Notes under the pieces: generated by a model
Databases searched by the model: none
What the model saw: the letters and a program-made list of their open reading frames with translations, nothing else
Told to the model about the DNA's origin: nothing
Shown: in pieces, positions 54,201 to 63,272 of the stretch
Position numbering within the stretch: the first letter of the stretch is position 1
Layout: every line of letters starts with the position of its first letter
Program-made: the position numbers and the translations under genes
Assembly (NCBI RefSeq): GCF_030273315.1
Contig: NZ_CP127174.1
Coordinates: 310,001 to 374,000 of the forward strand
DNA: 64,000 nt
Source of the DNA: Natrialbaceae archaeon AArc-T1-2
GTDB lineage: Archaea; Halobacteriota; Halobacteria; Halobacteriales; Natrialbaceae
Reading direction: 5' to 3'

Positions 54201-55075
54201 TCACTCGCCTCGTAACGCGACCGCGAACGCATCGTCGTGATCGCCTGGAGGACCGGCACGCCCAGTTCCTCGAGGAAGATCTCCTCCGTCCCCCCTTCGT
54301 CACTCGCCGACCGGCCGCGCTCGCTCATCCCCAGCGAGAACATGAAAGAGCTGACGACGGCGTCGACGATCGGTCCCTCGTCGTCGCTGAACCAGTTCTT
54401 GGCGACCCACTCGGCGTTCTCCTGTCCTTCCTCGTCGGTCGCGGGGTTACAGAAGGCGGGGAGAACGTTCACACCCTCTGCCTCGAGCGCCCGGACGAGT
54501 GCGTCGACGTAGCGGGTGTTGGCGTGGGTCCAGTGAGATTCGTAGAACCAGACGCCCACCGTCGGCTTCCCGTCGTCGTGGGTCTCCAGCAGTTCCTCGT
54601 ACTCGACGGCGGGATAGTCTGGGTGGTAGACGCCCTCCGTCGGCAGGGAAACGGGGTCGTCGACCTCGCCGTCGTACTCGCCGTACTCGCCGGCGAGGTA
54701 GCGACAGCAGTGCTCGAGGTTGACGATCCCGCCCCGTTCGAGGTAGTCGTAGACCTGCTCGCGGTCGTCGTCGGCGACCGTCGTGTCCTCGAGCGCGTAG
54801 GCGTCGCCCGTCGATTTTACGACCAGCGGGACGCCCGCCTCGGCGAGGCGGTCGGTCGCCAGATCGTAGCCCGGCATGCTGTCTTCGGCCCCGTGCAGCC
54901 AGAAGACCGCCGCGTCGGCGGATTCGAGCGTCTCGACGAACGCTTCGATCTCGGTTTCGTCCTCGAGGTCGCTCTCGGAGCGAACCACCAGGTCGATTCC
55001 CTCGAGTCGGCTCGCGGCTTCCTGCAGCGCGCCCAACTCGTTTTCAGTCGCGGTGTATAGCCCGATCGTCGGCAT
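51194..55075 (-). CDS. cobN: Cobaltochelatase CobN-like subunit
   Basis: 1293 residues, usual for CobN. Large subunit of the ATP-dependent chelatase (relative of ChlH/BchH). Family stretches: MPGYDLATDRLAEAGVPLVV near the N-terminus, VVLHNYPPSDDGIGTAFGLD, VHLGTHGSLEWLPGK in the middle (His likely in metal/porphyrin handling) and YVQWGGYAMGSRGR near the C-terminus. Inserts Co into the corrin ring together with the ChlI/ChlD-type protein encoded divergently. Confidence 0.95.
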   Translation of the reverse strand: MPTIGLYTATENELGALQEAASRLEGIDLVVRSESDLEDETEIEAFVETLESADAAVFWLHGAEDSMPGYDLATDRLAEAGVPLVVKSTGDAYALEDTTVADDDREQVYDYLERGGIVNLEHCCRYLAGEYGEYDGEVDDPVSLPTEGVYHPDYPAVEYEELLETHDDGKPTVGVWFYESHWTHANTRYVDALVRALEAEGVNVLPAFCNPATDEEGQENAEWVAKNWFSDDEGPIVDAVVSSFMFSLGMSERGRSASDEGGTEEIFLEELGVPVLQAITTMRSRSRYEASDTGVMGFELALSVALPEFDGNVVTHPISGKERMDDEAGLGSAPKQHFPIEDRVEHVASLAVNWAELRYTPNEEKNVAVVLHNYPPSDDGIGTAFGLDSPESTINLLEELEARGYDLEDRPEDGQALIEELTAQLTLEDRWVAPEDVRELSVDTVSPDQYAEWFADADERFQEHIVEEWGEPPERPFAIPGMECGNVLVTVQPPRGFGMDPSKVYHDSDLQPPHDYYAFYAWLREAYEADAVVHLGTHGSLEWLPGKTVGLNGESAPDALVSDLPNVYPYIVNNPGEGTQAKRRSYAAIVDYLTPVMRAAGTYDDLSELEELASEYRQAGMEDARSDDGEQLEALLREKVEELDLAVELGVAGTIDEKADVRGPDEAGSSLAEGDVEGDEVDIDELVERIHEYLTDVKTTQIRMGLHTMGEPPAGERLVEYLVALTRLENPGAPSLRESVAGALGVDYETMLSSPGTYDGDLGMTYAEAADVVHEQSVELIETLAEHEFDVPVSELEGGPDDEVNINLLIVDLETIGDARAKPGAHDDLREALAFICEEAAPRVHGAEDEIPRTADALEGEYVPPGGSGAPTRGGVDLLPTARNFYTLDPRKVPAKAAWQVGREVAEGVLERHYAENDDYPEEIGVVAWGTPTIRTRGETIAQVLAMMGVEPVWTDAGRIDDVEPIPLEELDRPRIDVTTRVSGLFRDAFPAAAGVIHDAVDAVVDLDEPHEMNYVKKHVEEEAETLEDEEGLEADEARDAVMDRVFTTKPGGYGAGTNKAVDEGNWDDRSDLADVYVQWGGYAMGSRGRVSDAHDSFERRLSNVDATVKIEDTMEQDEFDSSDWYAFHGGFISAVSEVSGEEPASYVGDSSDPDNVSVYTNEEKVRKAMRARVLNPDWLDSMEEHGYKGAGDLSTTVDVTLGWDATTGVISDRLWEDVAEAYAFDEDRQEWMKDVNPWALESITATLLEAIDRDLWDASEEIEDRLRDITLSVEGDLEARTTNEMAEVTTDD

Positions 55076-55088
55076 CGATAGTAAAGCA

Positions 55089-55109
55089 TTATTTCGGTAC
55101 TACAAATAA
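55089..55109. promoter_or_regulatory. Back-to-back TATA boxes between cobN and the chelatase gene
   Basis: TTATTT (55089-55094) and AAATAA (55104-55109) form an inverted repeat inside the 48-base gap. Read outward, each serves as the TATA of one gene, with transcription starts four to six bases from either ATG. The two pre-initiation complexes would overlap, so expression of the pair may be mutually exclusive or jointly controlled. Confidence 0.45.
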
Positions 55110-55123
55110 GATTTCACATCGAC

Positions 55124-57175
55124 ATGGAGCGCCACCGCACGCCGTTCCCGGCGATCGTCGGACAGGAGGAACTGAAGCGGGCGCTGTTGGCCGTCGCGGC
55201 CAACGACGCGCTCGACGGGCTGCTCGTCCAGGGAGAGAAAGGGACCGCCAAGTCGACGGCCGTCCGCGGGCTCGTGGACCTGTTGCCCGACCAGCGCGTC
55301 GTCGCCGACTGCCCCTACGGCTGTCCGCCCGACGATCCGGCCGGCCAGTGTGCGGAGTGTCGGGAGCGCGACCGCGAGGACCTCCCGGTCGAGAGCCGCC
55401 CCGTCCCGCTGGTGACGCTCCCGCTCGGGGCGACCCGCGAGCGCGTCGTCGGCACGCTCTCCGTCGCTGACGCCCTCGAGGGGGAGGCCGAGTTCGACCC
55501 CGGCCTGCTCGCGCGGGCGAACCGGGGCATCCTCTACGTCGACGAGGTGAACCTGCTCGAGGACCACCTCGTTGACGTCATCCTCGACGCGGCCGCGAGC
55601 GGGGTCAACCGCGTCGAACGCGACGGCGTGAGTGTCGAACACCCGGCCGACTTCACGCTCATCGGAACGATGAACCCGGAGGAAGGCGAGCTTCGGCCAC
55701 AGCTGCGGGACCGCTTCGCGCTGCAGGCGACGGTCGTCGGCTGTCGCGAGATCGAGGATCGCGTCGAGATCATCGACCGCGCGCTCGCAGCGGGCACCGA
55801 TCCGGACCGGCGCGCGGCGTACGCCGAGGAGACGGCCGCGTTGCGTGACCGACTGCTCGAGGCCCGCACGCGCCTGCCCGACGTCGAACTCCCGGCGGCG
55901 TTCAGACGCGACGCCGCCGAACTCTGTCTCGAGGCTGGCGTCGACGGCCACCGGGGCGACATCGCCATCGCCCACACGGCACGGACGCTTGCGGCACTCG
56001 ACGGCCGGGAGAAGGTCATCGAGCCGGACGTCGAGGAGGCCGCCCGGCTCGCGCTCCCACACCGGCTGCAGAGTCGCCCGTTCGAGGACGAGCCCGACCT
56101 CGAGGACGTACTCGAGGACCAGTTCGACGACGAGAGCGATCGCGAGGACGAGGAGACGGACGCCAGCGATACGGAGGCGGGGGAAGAAGGCGACGACGAG
56201 AGGGGATCCGGGTCCGACGACGCCGGGGGCGACGACCGACGGGACGGCCACGACGGGGACGGCTCCGGCGGCGGCTCGAGCCAGCCGTCAGGCGAATCGC
56301 CGGCTGACGACGATGGCGATGGCGACGACGACAGTGATGGGCCAGACGAGGGCGAAGAGGAAGACGAGGCGACGCCGCTCGTCCCCGGCCAGCAGCGGGC
56401 CGACATCGGCGACGCCGAGACGCCGCCGGTCGAGGAGGTAGACGCCGGCGGCTCCCCGGGTGACGGCTCCCGGGCACGGGTCGACGCCTCGAGGCAGGGT
56501 CGGGGGTCGCGGGTCCGGACCGAACGTGCCGGACGCGACGACACGGTCGACGCCGCCGCCTCGATCCGGGCGGCCGCGGGCGAGGGTCGAACCGACCTCG
56601 AGAGCGAGGACCTCCGGACGTCGGTCCGGACCGCGACGGCCGGGACGCTCGTGGTCTTCGTCGTCGACGCCAGCGCCTCGATGGGGCCCGCGATGTCGGT
56701 CGCCAAGGGAACGGTCATGTCGCTGTTACAGGACGCCTACGAACGCCGCGACGAGGTCGCGTTCGTGGCCGTCGCCGGCGAGGAAAGCGAGGTCCTCCTG
56801 CCACCCACCGACAGCGTCACGCTCGCGGCCCGTCACCTCAAGGAGCTCCCGACCGGCGACCGGACGCCGCTTCCGTCCGGCCTCGAGGAGGCGACCCGGC
56901 TGGTCACACGGTCGGAGGCGGACGCGAGCCTGGTCGTCGTCGTCACCGACGGCCGGGCGAACGTCGCCGAGGGAAGCCCGACGGCGGCCACGCGCGAGGC
57001 GGCCGGGCGGCTGGCGCGGACCAACGCCGAGGTCGTTCTCGTCGACGCGAGCGAGGCCGACGACCGGACGGGACTGATCGGCGTCCTCGAGGCCGAGACG
57101 GACGGCCGGACGATACCACTGGCGTCGCTGTCGGCAGAGAAGGTCGCCGAGGCGACACGCTCGGCACACGAATAG
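55124..57175 (+). CDS. ChlI/ChlD-type chelatase subunit (cobaltochelatase partner)
   Basis: 683 residues joining the two AAA+/VWA chelatase subunits in one chain. N-terminal AAA+ domain: LVQGEKGTAKST (34-45, Walker A) with a CPYGC..CAEC cysteine cluster just after, and NRGILYVDEVNLLEDHLVD. A long Asp/Glu/Gly-rich linker (about 330-430) follows, then a C-terminal VWA domain with VVDASASMG as MIDAS. It would power metal insertion by CobN. Cognate target (Co versus Mg) is inferred from the neighbourhood; haloarchaea do not make chlorophyll. Confidence 0.9.
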   Translation: MERHRTPFPAIVGQEELKRALLAVAANDALDGLLVQGEKGTAKSTAVRGLVDLLPDQRVVADCPYGCPPDDPAGQCAECRERDREDLPVESRPVPLVTLPLGATRERVVGTLSVADALEGEAEFDPGLLARANRGILYVDEVNLLEDHLVDVILDAAASGVNRVERDGVSVEHPADFTLIGTMNPEEGELRPQLRDRFALQATVVGCREIEDRVEIIDRALAAGTDPDRRAAYAEETAALRDRLLEARTRLPDVELPAAFRRDAAELCLEAGVDGHRGDIAIAHTARTLAALDGREKVIEPDVEEAARLALPHRLQSRPFEDEPDLEDVLEDQFDDESDREDEETDASDTEAGEEGDDERGSGSDDAGGDDRRDGHDGDGSGGGSSQPSGESPADDDGDGDDDSDGPDEGEEEDEATPLVPGQQRADIGDAETPPVEEVDAGGSPGDGSRARVDASRQGRGSRVRTERAGRDDTVDAAASIRAAAGEGRTDLESEDLRTSVRTATAGTLVVFVVDASASMGPAMSVAKGTVMSLLQDAYERRDEVAFVAVAGEESEVLLPPTDSVTLAARHLKELPTGDRTPLPSGLEEATRLVTRSEADASLVVVVTDGRANVAEGSPTAATREAAGRLARTNAEVVLVDASEADDRTGLIGVLEAETDGRTIPLASLSAEKVAEATRSAHE

Positions 57176-57194
57176 GCTGCTCGAGTCCCCGCGA

Positions 57195-58190
57195 TCAGGG
57201 CCGTGGCGCTGCCTTCTGGAGTGCCGTCTCCGCGATGTTGCCGCCGTAGTCGGCGCTTCTCGAGAGCGAGTCGACGATGAGCCCGAGCGACTGGGCCTGG
57301 ACGGGCTCGAGGTCACGAAGCATGTCGTCGATCGTGCGGGTGTGCTGGTCGATCTCGAGGACGGACTCGAGGGCTTCGTGGCCCAGCCGGTTCGCCTCGG
57401 CACCGTCGTCGGCAAACAACGCGTCCATCGACTTCTCTAAGACGTCCGCAGCGTCGTCGTGCAGCGCCTGGAGGGCGTCGGCGACGTCGCCGGGTATCTC
57501 CTCGAGTTTGCGTGCGAGCGTGGCGATCTTGGCGGCGTGGTCGGCGACGCGTTCGAGCTGACGGGCGCTCGAGTGGTAGTCGAAACAGTCCTCCCGGGAG
57601 ACGCCGAGTTCTTCGGCCGCCCGCGGCGAGCGCAGCGTCGCCCGAAAGATCCGTGAGACGACCAGCCAGAGGCGATCGACGTCGTCGTCACGGTCGATCA
57701 CGTCGCGGGCGATGTCGTCGTCGTTTTCGATCAGCGCCCGGAGGGCGTCCGCGAGCATCGAGTTCGCGATGAGACGCATCCGGGAGACGGCGTTGACGAT
57801 CGACAGCTCTGAGGAGTCGAGCAAGTCCTGGATGACGACGCTGTCTGTCGTCTCCTCGAGTACTTCGACCCCGACGAGCCCCTGGGTGGCGTCGCGGATC
57901 GCGCTTCGCTGGTCGGTCGTGATCCGGCCGGCCTCGAGGGCGATGACGTCGAACCCGCTTACGTACATCGTCATCACCGCCCGGGTGAGCCGTTCGCCCT
58001 CGAGGTCGGAGACGTCCAGGGTTCCTCGCTGGCGTTCGGTGTCACTCGTCGGCGTCAACAGCAAGGCATCGTCTTCGGGATAGAACTCGACTGTCGTGCC
58101 GGCGCTGACGTCGTTCTCGGTCGCCCAGGACTTGGGCAGTGAGACGGTGTAGGTCGACCCACCGGTGACCTGGACCTTTCGCGTCTCCAT
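57195..58190 (-). CDS. AbrB-PhoU phosphate regulator
   Basis: 331 residues from the ATG at 58190 (METRKVQVTGGSTYTVSLPK). Residues 1-45 are a SpoVT-AbrB DNA-binding domain (the TVSLPKSWA signature); two PhoU helical repeats follow, with RDVIDRDDDVDRLWLVVSR and FDYHSSARQLERVADHAAK, and ELD/H-like E-x-x-x-D motifs for metal clusters. PhoU proteins signal phosphate status of the Pst importer; the DNA-binding head makes this a direct regulator candidate for the divergent pstS promoter. Confidence 0.92.
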   Translation of the reverse strand: METRKVQVTGGSTYTVSLPKSWATENDVSAGTTVEFYPEDDALLLTPTSDTERQRGTLDVSDLEGERLTRAVMTMYVSGFDVIALEAGRITTDQRSAIRDATQGLVGVEVLEETTDSVVIQDLLDSSELSIVNAVSRMRLIANSMLADALRALIENDDDIARDVIDRDDDVDRLWLVVSRIFRATLRSPRAAEELGVSREDCFDYHSSARQLERVADHAAKIATLARKLEEIPGDVADALQALHDDAADVLEKSMDALFADDGAEANRLGHEALESVLEIDQHTRTIDDMLRDLEPVQAQSLGLIVDSLSRSADYGGNIAETALQKAAPRP

Positions 58191-58337
58191 GCACCGGTCT
58201 TGTTGCCGGTCGAATATAAATTCGACCGTATCTATAGAGCCAGAGATGGTTCCGGATTGGATCCGCTGTAACTGACGGTATCGGGGTTTCGATAGTGTAT
58301 ATTTCGTCGTTAAGTGGTATGTGCTAGCTGGCATCGA

Positions 58338-58373
58338 ACATAGAGATATATAGAGAACATAGTAGAGTATTTA
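58338..58373 (+). promoter_or_regulatory. pstS promoter with shared upstream element
   Basis: ACATA, two bases, GATATATAGA, two bases, ACATAG, five bases, then TATTTA (58368-58373) as the TATA box. Transcription would start at about 58397, giving a leaderless pstS. The identical arrangement precedes pstB at 61301-61336. Confidence 0.6.
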
Positions 58374-58399
58374 GACCGAATAGACACAACCAGGCGGTG

Positions 58400-59455
58400 A
58401 TGGGAAACAAGCCGACGTCCGGCCGTGACACCACGACGACACGGCGTCGCGTCCTGCTCGGTACCGTGGGGGCGGTCCTGACTGGACTGTCGGGGTGTAT
58501 TACTCGCGGCTACGAGACCGACCTCTCGGGGGAGGTTTTAGTCGACGGCAGTAACACCGTCCTCCCTCACGGTGCTGTCGTCTCCGAGGAGTTCCAGTGG
58601 CGGAACAACCGCGTCATCATCCCCGTCCGGGGTTCCGGAACGGGAGCCGGCTTTCAGCGGTTCTGCGCGGGCGAAACCGACGTCCAGAACGCGAGTCGAC
58701 CGATCCTCGACGGCGAGTCGGAGATGTGTTCGGCAAACGGGATCGAGTACGTCGGCCTCGAGACGGCACTCGACGGACTCGCCGTCTTCGCCCACCCGGA
58801 CAACGGCTGGTGTGACGACCTCACCGTCGAGGAACTCCACCAGATCTGGCAGTCGGGGTCAGACGTCGACACGTGGAGCGACGTCCGTGAGGAGTGGCCC
58901 GACGAGGAGATCGAACTCTACGGTCGCGATCCGGCCTCGGGGACCTTCGATTACTTCACCGAACAGATCAACGACGAGATCGGTGACATCCGGTCAGATT
59001 ACTCCGCGAGCGCGGACACCAACGTCATCGTCCGTGGCGTTCGCGGCAGCGAGTACGCGCTCGGCTTCGGCGGAGCCGGCTACTACTACGAGAACGAAGA
59101 CGACCTGAAGCTGATCGGCGTCGACGACGGCGACGGACCGGTCGAGCCGACCCGAGAAACGATCGAGAGCGGAGAGTACACGCCGTTGACCCGGCCGCTG
59201 TACACGTACTTCCGGGTCAGCGCGCTCGAGCGAGACGTCGTGCGGGCGTTCGCCGAGTTCTACTTCGAGGAGATCGACGGCGAGGCGACCGAGGCAGACA
59301 TCGTCGAAGACGACGAGACGCTCGTCTGGACCCAGTGGGCCGCCCGCCGGGTCGGCTACTACGCCCTGCCCGACGAGGTCGACGATCCGGACGAGCCAAG
59401 CGTCGCAAAGAGCGAGGCGACACTCCGGGAGGCACTCGAGGAGGTGACGGCATGA
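58400..59455 (+). CDS. pstS: Phosphate ABC transporter substrate-binding lipoprotein
   Basis: 351 residues from the ATG at 58400 (an in-frame GTG precedes it). TTRRRVLLG at 13-21 is a Tat motif and LSGC gives lipobox Cys 33. PstS fold: [20 protein letters not shown], then [19 protein letters not shown], typical phosphate-binding Ser/Thr-rich loops, and [15 protein letters not shown]. First gene of pstS-pstC-pstA, with ATGA overlap into pstC. Confidence 0.94.
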   Translation: MGNKPTSGRDTTTTRRRVLLGTVGAVLTGLSGCITRGYETDLSGEVLVDGSNTVLPHGAVVSEEFQWRNNRVIIPVRGSGTGAGFQRFCAGETDVQNASRPILDGESEMCSANGIEYVGLETALDGLAVFAHPDNGWCDDLTVEELHQIWQSGSDVDTWSDVREEWPDEEIELYGRDPASGTFDYFTEQINDEIGDIRSDYSASADTNVIVRGVRGSEYALGFGGAGYYYENEDDLKLIGVDDGDGPVEPTRETIESGEYTPLTRPLYTYFRVSALERDVVRAFAEFYFEEIDGEATEADIVEDDETLVWTQWAARRVGYYALPDEVDDPDEPSVAKSEATLREALEEVTA

Positions 59456-60375
59456 GCACCGACCAGGACGTCGGCATTACGGCCCGTGGCAGCAGCGTCG
59501 ACGACCGGAAGAACGACCTCATCCGGCTGGTCTTTTTCTCCTGTGCGGCTGTCACCGTCCTGACGACGCTCGCGATCATCCTCGTTCTCGTCGACGGCTC
59601 GATCGACTTCTTCCAGCGGGTCTCGATCGTCGAGTTCTTCACCGAGGCCAACTGGTCGCCGGTCATCCGACCGCGCAGTTACGGCGTACTCCCGCTGATC
59701 TGGGGGACTCTCGCCGTCACGGTGGGGTCGGCGATCATCGCGATCCCCGTCGGTACGGCGACCGCGGTCTATCTCAGCGAGTACGCCGATCCGCAGGTCC
59801 GGAAGGTGATCAAGCCGACGCTCGAGATCCTCGCCGGAGTCCCGACGATCGTCTACGGCTTTTTCGCCCTCTCGTTTATCACGCCGCTGCTCCAGCGGGT
59901 GTTCCCCCAGACGGGGACGTTCAACCTGGCCGCGGGCGCGGTCGTCGTCGGGATCATGATCATCCCGATGGTCTCGAGTCTCAGCGAGGACGCGATGAGT
60001 TCGGTGCCGGACGAGCTTCGCAACGCCGCCTACGGCCTGGGTGCGACGAAGTTCGAGGTCTCGACGAACGTCGTCGTCCCGGCCTCGCTGTCGGGCATCA
60101 TCGCTTCCTACATCCTCGCGCTCTCGCGAGCGATCGGAGAGACGATGGCCGTCACCCTCGCCGTCGGGATGACCCCCCAGATCACGGGCAATCCCCTGGA
60201 ACCGATGCAGACGATGACCGCCTACATGGTCCAGATCGGGATCAGTGACGTGTCGGTCGGATCGATCCAGTACCAGAGCCTGTTCGCCGTCGGACTGACG
60301 CTGTTTGCGATGACACTCGCGATGAACCTGTTCAGCCTGTGGGTCAAAGCGCGCTACCGGGAGGAGTACGAATGA
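59452..60375 (+). CDS. pstC: Phosphate ABC transporter permease PstC
   Basis: 307 residues, ATG overlapping the pstS stop. Six membrane helices expected; [20 protein letters not shown] and [20 protein letters not shown] are typical, and the EAA loop [20 protein letters not shown] contacts PstB. Forms the channel with PstA. Confidence 0.95.
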   Translation: MSTDQDVGITARGSSVDDRKNDLIRLVFFSCAAVTVLTTLAIILVLVDGSIDFFQRVSIVEFFTEANWSPVIRPRSYGVLPLIWGTLAVTVGSAIIAIPVGTATAVYLSEYADPQVRKVIKPTLEILAGVPTIVYGFFALSFITPLLQRVFPQTGTFNLAAGAVVVGIMIIPMVSSLSEDAMSSVPDELRNAAYGLGATKFEVSTNVVVPASLSGIIASYILALSRAIGETMAVTLAVGMTPQITGNPLEPMQTMTAYMVQIGISDVSVGSIQYQSLFAVGLTLFAMTLAMNLFSLWVKARYREEYE

Positions 60376-61280
60376 GCACGGATACACGGACGCCGTTTGG
60401 CGAATCGACCGAGGACATCGAGCGAAAGCGTAAGATCGGCCGCGCGTTCGTCGCGGTCTGTTTCGCCTCGACGCTCGTTGGTATCGTCGCACTCGTGGCC
60501 TTGCTCGCCGACGTCGTCTACGAGTCCTGGGGCTGGGTCACCTGGGAGTTTCTCACGTACCCGCCATCCCAGACGATCGAGTACTACCTGCCCGGCGCTC
60601 GCGGTGCTGGTATCTACCCCGCGATCGTCGGCTCGATCTTCCTCATCGCGCTGACCGCCGTCTTCACCATCTTCCTCGGCGTCGGCGCGGCGGTCTATCT
60701 CGAGGAGTACGCCTCCGAGAGCCGGCTGAAGTCCTTTATCGAGGCCAACATCGCCAACCTCGCGGGCGTCCCCTCGATCGTCTACGGGCTGCTCGGGTTG
60801 GCGATCTTCGTCCGCGCGATACAGCTAGGCTCGAGTCTCATCGCCGGCGCGTTGACGTTGACGCTTCTGATTCTGCCGATCGTCATCGTCTCGACCCAGG
60901 AAGCGTTGCGTGCGGTGCCGGACTCCCAGCGACAGGCCGCCTACGGCGTCGGCGCGACCCAGTGGCAGGTAATCCGGGATGTCGTCCTTCCCCGTGCACT
61001 GCCCGGCATCATGACGGGGACGATCCTCTCGCTATCGCGAGCGATCGGCGAGACGGCCCCGATCCTGATGGTCGGTGCTGCGACCTCGCTGTTCGTCGGC
61101 CCCGACAGCCTCACCGCCCCGTTCAGCGCGATGCCGATGATGATCTTCGAGTGGGCGACCCTGCCCGAACCCGGGTTCCAGCACGTCGCCGCCGCGGGGA
61201 TCGTCGTCTTGCTGTCGATCCTGTTGCTGATGAACGCCGTCGCGATCTTCATCCGCAACAGGTACGATCCCCGGTCCTGA
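60372..61280 (+). CDS. pstA: Phosphate ABC transporter permease PstA
   Basis: 302 residues, ATG overlapping the pstC stop by four bases. [39 protein letters not shown] and EAA loop [20 protein letters not shown] match PstA. Pairs with PstC. Followed by 223 bases holding a second promoter before pstB. Confidence 0.95.
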   Translation: MSTDTRTPFGESTEDIERKRKIGRAFVAVCFASTLVGIVALVALLADVVYESWGWVTWEFLTYPPSQTIEYYLPGARGAGIYPAIVGSIFLIALTAVFTIFLGVGAAVYLEEYASESRLKSFIEANIANLAGVPSIVYGLLGLAIFVRAIQLGSSLIAGALTLTLLILPIVIVSTQEALRAVPDSQRQAAYGVGATQWQVIRDVVLPRALPGIMTGTILSLSRAIGETAPILMVGAATSLFVGPDSLTAPFSAMPMMIFEWATLPEPGFQHVAAAGIVVLLSILLLMNAVAIFIRNRYDPRS

Positions 61281-61300
61281 GCGCACGACACCCTCGATCT

Positions 61301-61336
61301 ACATACCGATATATAGACCACATAGCGCCCTATTTA
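61301..61336 (+). promoter_or_regulatory. pstB promoter sharing the pstS element
   Basis: ACATA, two bases, GATATATAGA, two bases, ACATAG, five bases, TATTTA (61331-61336), the same blocks and spacings as at 58338-58373 (27 of 36 positions). Transcription should start near 61360, giving a 144-base leader before pstB. Confidence 0.6.
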
Positions 61337-61361
61337 TTCGACGACGTCGACGATCAACGTG

Positions 61362-61499
61362 ATGACGGGGAGACGACTGATCTGCACTCGTCGCGACGCT
61401 CCAGTCCGACCGGCAGTGGACGACCGCTCGGGGACGCCGACGACACGAGCGAGCACCGATTCGCAACAGGTAACTGCCCGAAGCGTCACGTATCGATAA
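61362..61499 (+). CDS. Possible 45-codon leader ORF before pstB
   Basis: The ATG at 61362 lies two bases from the predicted transcription start, preceded by an in-frame GTG as in pst[16 protein letters not shown] is Arg-rich and weak in haloarchaeal codon bias, so a functional protein is doubtful. The stop ends four bases before the pstB ATG, allowing coupled re-initiation. Confidence 0.25.
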   Translation: MTGRRLICTRRDAPVRPAVDDRSGTPTTRASTDSQQVTARSVTYR

Positions 61500-61503
61500 C
61501 TGC

Positions 61504-62373
61504 ATGACCGCAAACCAGAGCGGGTCGGGGACCGTCTCGGAGACCCGGATCGAGGGCTCGGCACGGGAGGAAGTGGGGGCGGTCGATCGCGACCGCGTCG
61601 CGGGTTCGCCCCAGGTGGACGACGCGGTCATCGAAGCGCACGATCTGAATGTGTTCTACGGCGACGACCAGGCCTTGCAGGGGATCGACATGCAGATCCC
61701 CGAACGGAAGGTGACGGCGCTCATCGGCCCTTCGGGCTGTGGGAAATCGACGTTCCTTCGCTGTATCAACCGGATGAACGACCTGATCGACGTCGCCCGC
61801 GTCGAAGGCGACCTCTACTTCCACGGGAAGAACGTTTACGACGACGACGTCGATCCCGTCGCCCTCCGCCGGAAGATCGGGATGGTCTTCCAGAAACCGA
61901 ACCCCTTCCCCAAGAGCATCTTCGACAACGTCGCCTACGGGCTGCGCGTCCAGGGCAAAGACGACGGCAATCTCGAGGAGAAGGTCCGAACGGCACTCGA
62001 GCGTGCCGCCTTGCTCGACGAAGTCGACGGTAGACTCGACGAGTCCGGACTCGATCTCTCTGGCGGCCAACAACAGCGACTCTGTATTGCCCGTGCGATC
62101 GCGACCGACCCCGAAGTGATCCTGATGGACGAACCTGCCTCGGCGCTCGACCCCGTCGCGACCTCCCAGATCGAAGACCTGGTCGAGGAACTCGCCGAGG
62201 AGTACACCGTCGTGATCGTCACCCACAACATGCAACAGGCTGCCCGGATCTCCGATAAGACCGCCGTCTTCCTCACCGGTGGCCACCTCGCGGAGTTCGA
62301 CGACACGGCGAAGATCTTCGAGAACCCCGAGAGCCAGCGCGTCGAGGACTACATCACCGGGAAGTTCGGATAG
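61504..62373 (+). CDS. pstB: Phosphate ABC transporter ATP-binding protein PstB
   Basis: 289 residues with an extra N-terminal tail of about 35. Walker [10 protein letters not shown] at 75-83, [20 protein letters not shown] typical of PstB, signature LSGGQQQR near 180 and Walker B VILMDEP. Energises phosphate import with PstCA. It has its own promoter and lacks a downstream phoU. Confidence 0.96.
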   Translation: MTANQSGSGTVSETRIEGSAREEVGAVDRDRVAGSPQVDDAVIEAHDLNVFYGDDQALQGIDMQIPERKVTALIGPSGCGKSTFLRCINRMNDLIDVARVEGDLYFHGKNVYDDDVDPVALRRKIGMVFQKPNPFPKSIFDNVAYGLRVQGKDDGNLEEKVRTALERAALLDEVDGRLDESGLDLSGGQQQRLCIARAIATDPEVILMDEPASALDPVATSQIEDLVEELAEEYTVVIVTHNMQQAARISDKTAVFLTGGHLAEFDDTAKIFENPESQRVEDYITGKFG

Positions 62374-62509
62374 TCGTTCCCTCGTTTTCAGATCCGTCGG
62401 TACCGATAGCATCGTCGCGAACGCGACGAGCAGGCGGTAAATCGTCACGCCAGCACGGCCAGCGCTCGCCCGTACTGTTGACAGGACGAACGGGTGTGTC
62501 GTCGGCGTC

Positions 62510-63130
62510 TCACTCGATGCCGCCGACGCCACGTTCCGAGTCGGGGAGATCGTATCGCTCGACCTCGAGACCGAGTTCCTCGAGGGCGGCCTCGAGGTGT
62601 TCGTCCTCGGCGTACTCCGCACCGTCTTCCTCGCGGAGCCGCTGGGCGGTCGCGAGCACTTCCGCCCGGCGGTCGTCGGGGACGTCGTACTTGTCCGTCG
62701 AGAGTTCGATCACGAGGCCGTCGTTGTCGCGGGTGTAGATCGAGTGAAAGATCCCCCGGTCGAAGACGTTGTAGCCACGGCCGTCCTCCTCGAGAGCGGC
62801 CATCACTTCCTCGAAGCGGTCGGGCGCGATCCGGAACGCGAGGTGATGGACGCCGCCGACCGAGGTACGCTGTTGTCGCGGGTCGGCGTCGCGGTCGTCG
62901 CTGACGAAGAAGGTGAGGAGTCGGCCGTCGCCGGTGTCGAAAAAGAGGTGCGTCTGTGAGGGGTCGTCGAGATTGGGCTGGCGAAGGACCAGCGGCATGC
63001 CGAGCAGATCCCGATAGAACGAGATCGTCTCCTCGGCGTTGCTTCCCCAGATAGAGACGTGGTCCGTACCGACGGTGTGGGCTGGACTGTCCGGACGGTC
63101 GGCCGTAACGGGTTCGCGGTCGCCACTCAT
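62510..63130 (-). CDS. VOC-family (glyoxalase/extradiol dioxygenase-like) protein
   Basis: 206 residues. The first metal His is in TDHVSIWGSNAEETISFYRD, a second in VGGVHHLAFRIAPDRFEEVM and the Glu in GLVIELSTDKYDVP, giving a two-His one-Glu metal site of the vicinal oxygen chelate fold. The acidic C-terminal 50 residues are an addition. Substrate unknown. Convergent with pstB. Confidence 0.82.
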   Translation of the reverse strand: MSGDREPVTADRPDSPAHTVGTDHVSIWGSNAEETISFYRDLLGMPLVLRQPNLDDPSQTHLFFDTGDGRLLTFFVSDDRDADPRQQRTSVGGVHHLAFRIAPDRFEEVMAALEEDGRGYNVFDRGIFHSIYTRDNDGLVIELSTDKYDVPDDRRAEVLATAQRLREEDGAEYAEDEHLEAALEELGLEVERYDLPDSERGVGGIE

Positions 63131-63272
63131 ACCCGGTCGAACGGCTGACGAACGAATATACCTTGTTCCGGACCGACCGGTATCGTCCGTCTCTTCCCGC
63201 GGCGTGACGTTCCGACCGTGTCGGGAGAAAGAGAGAAAGCTATTCCACCCTCGAGTGAACAGTCACGAGGTA

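Noticed and set aside
56090-56410. Apparent acidic low-complexity repeat in the chelatase gene
   Set aside because: It is the normal flexible linker between AAA+ and VWA parts in this family.
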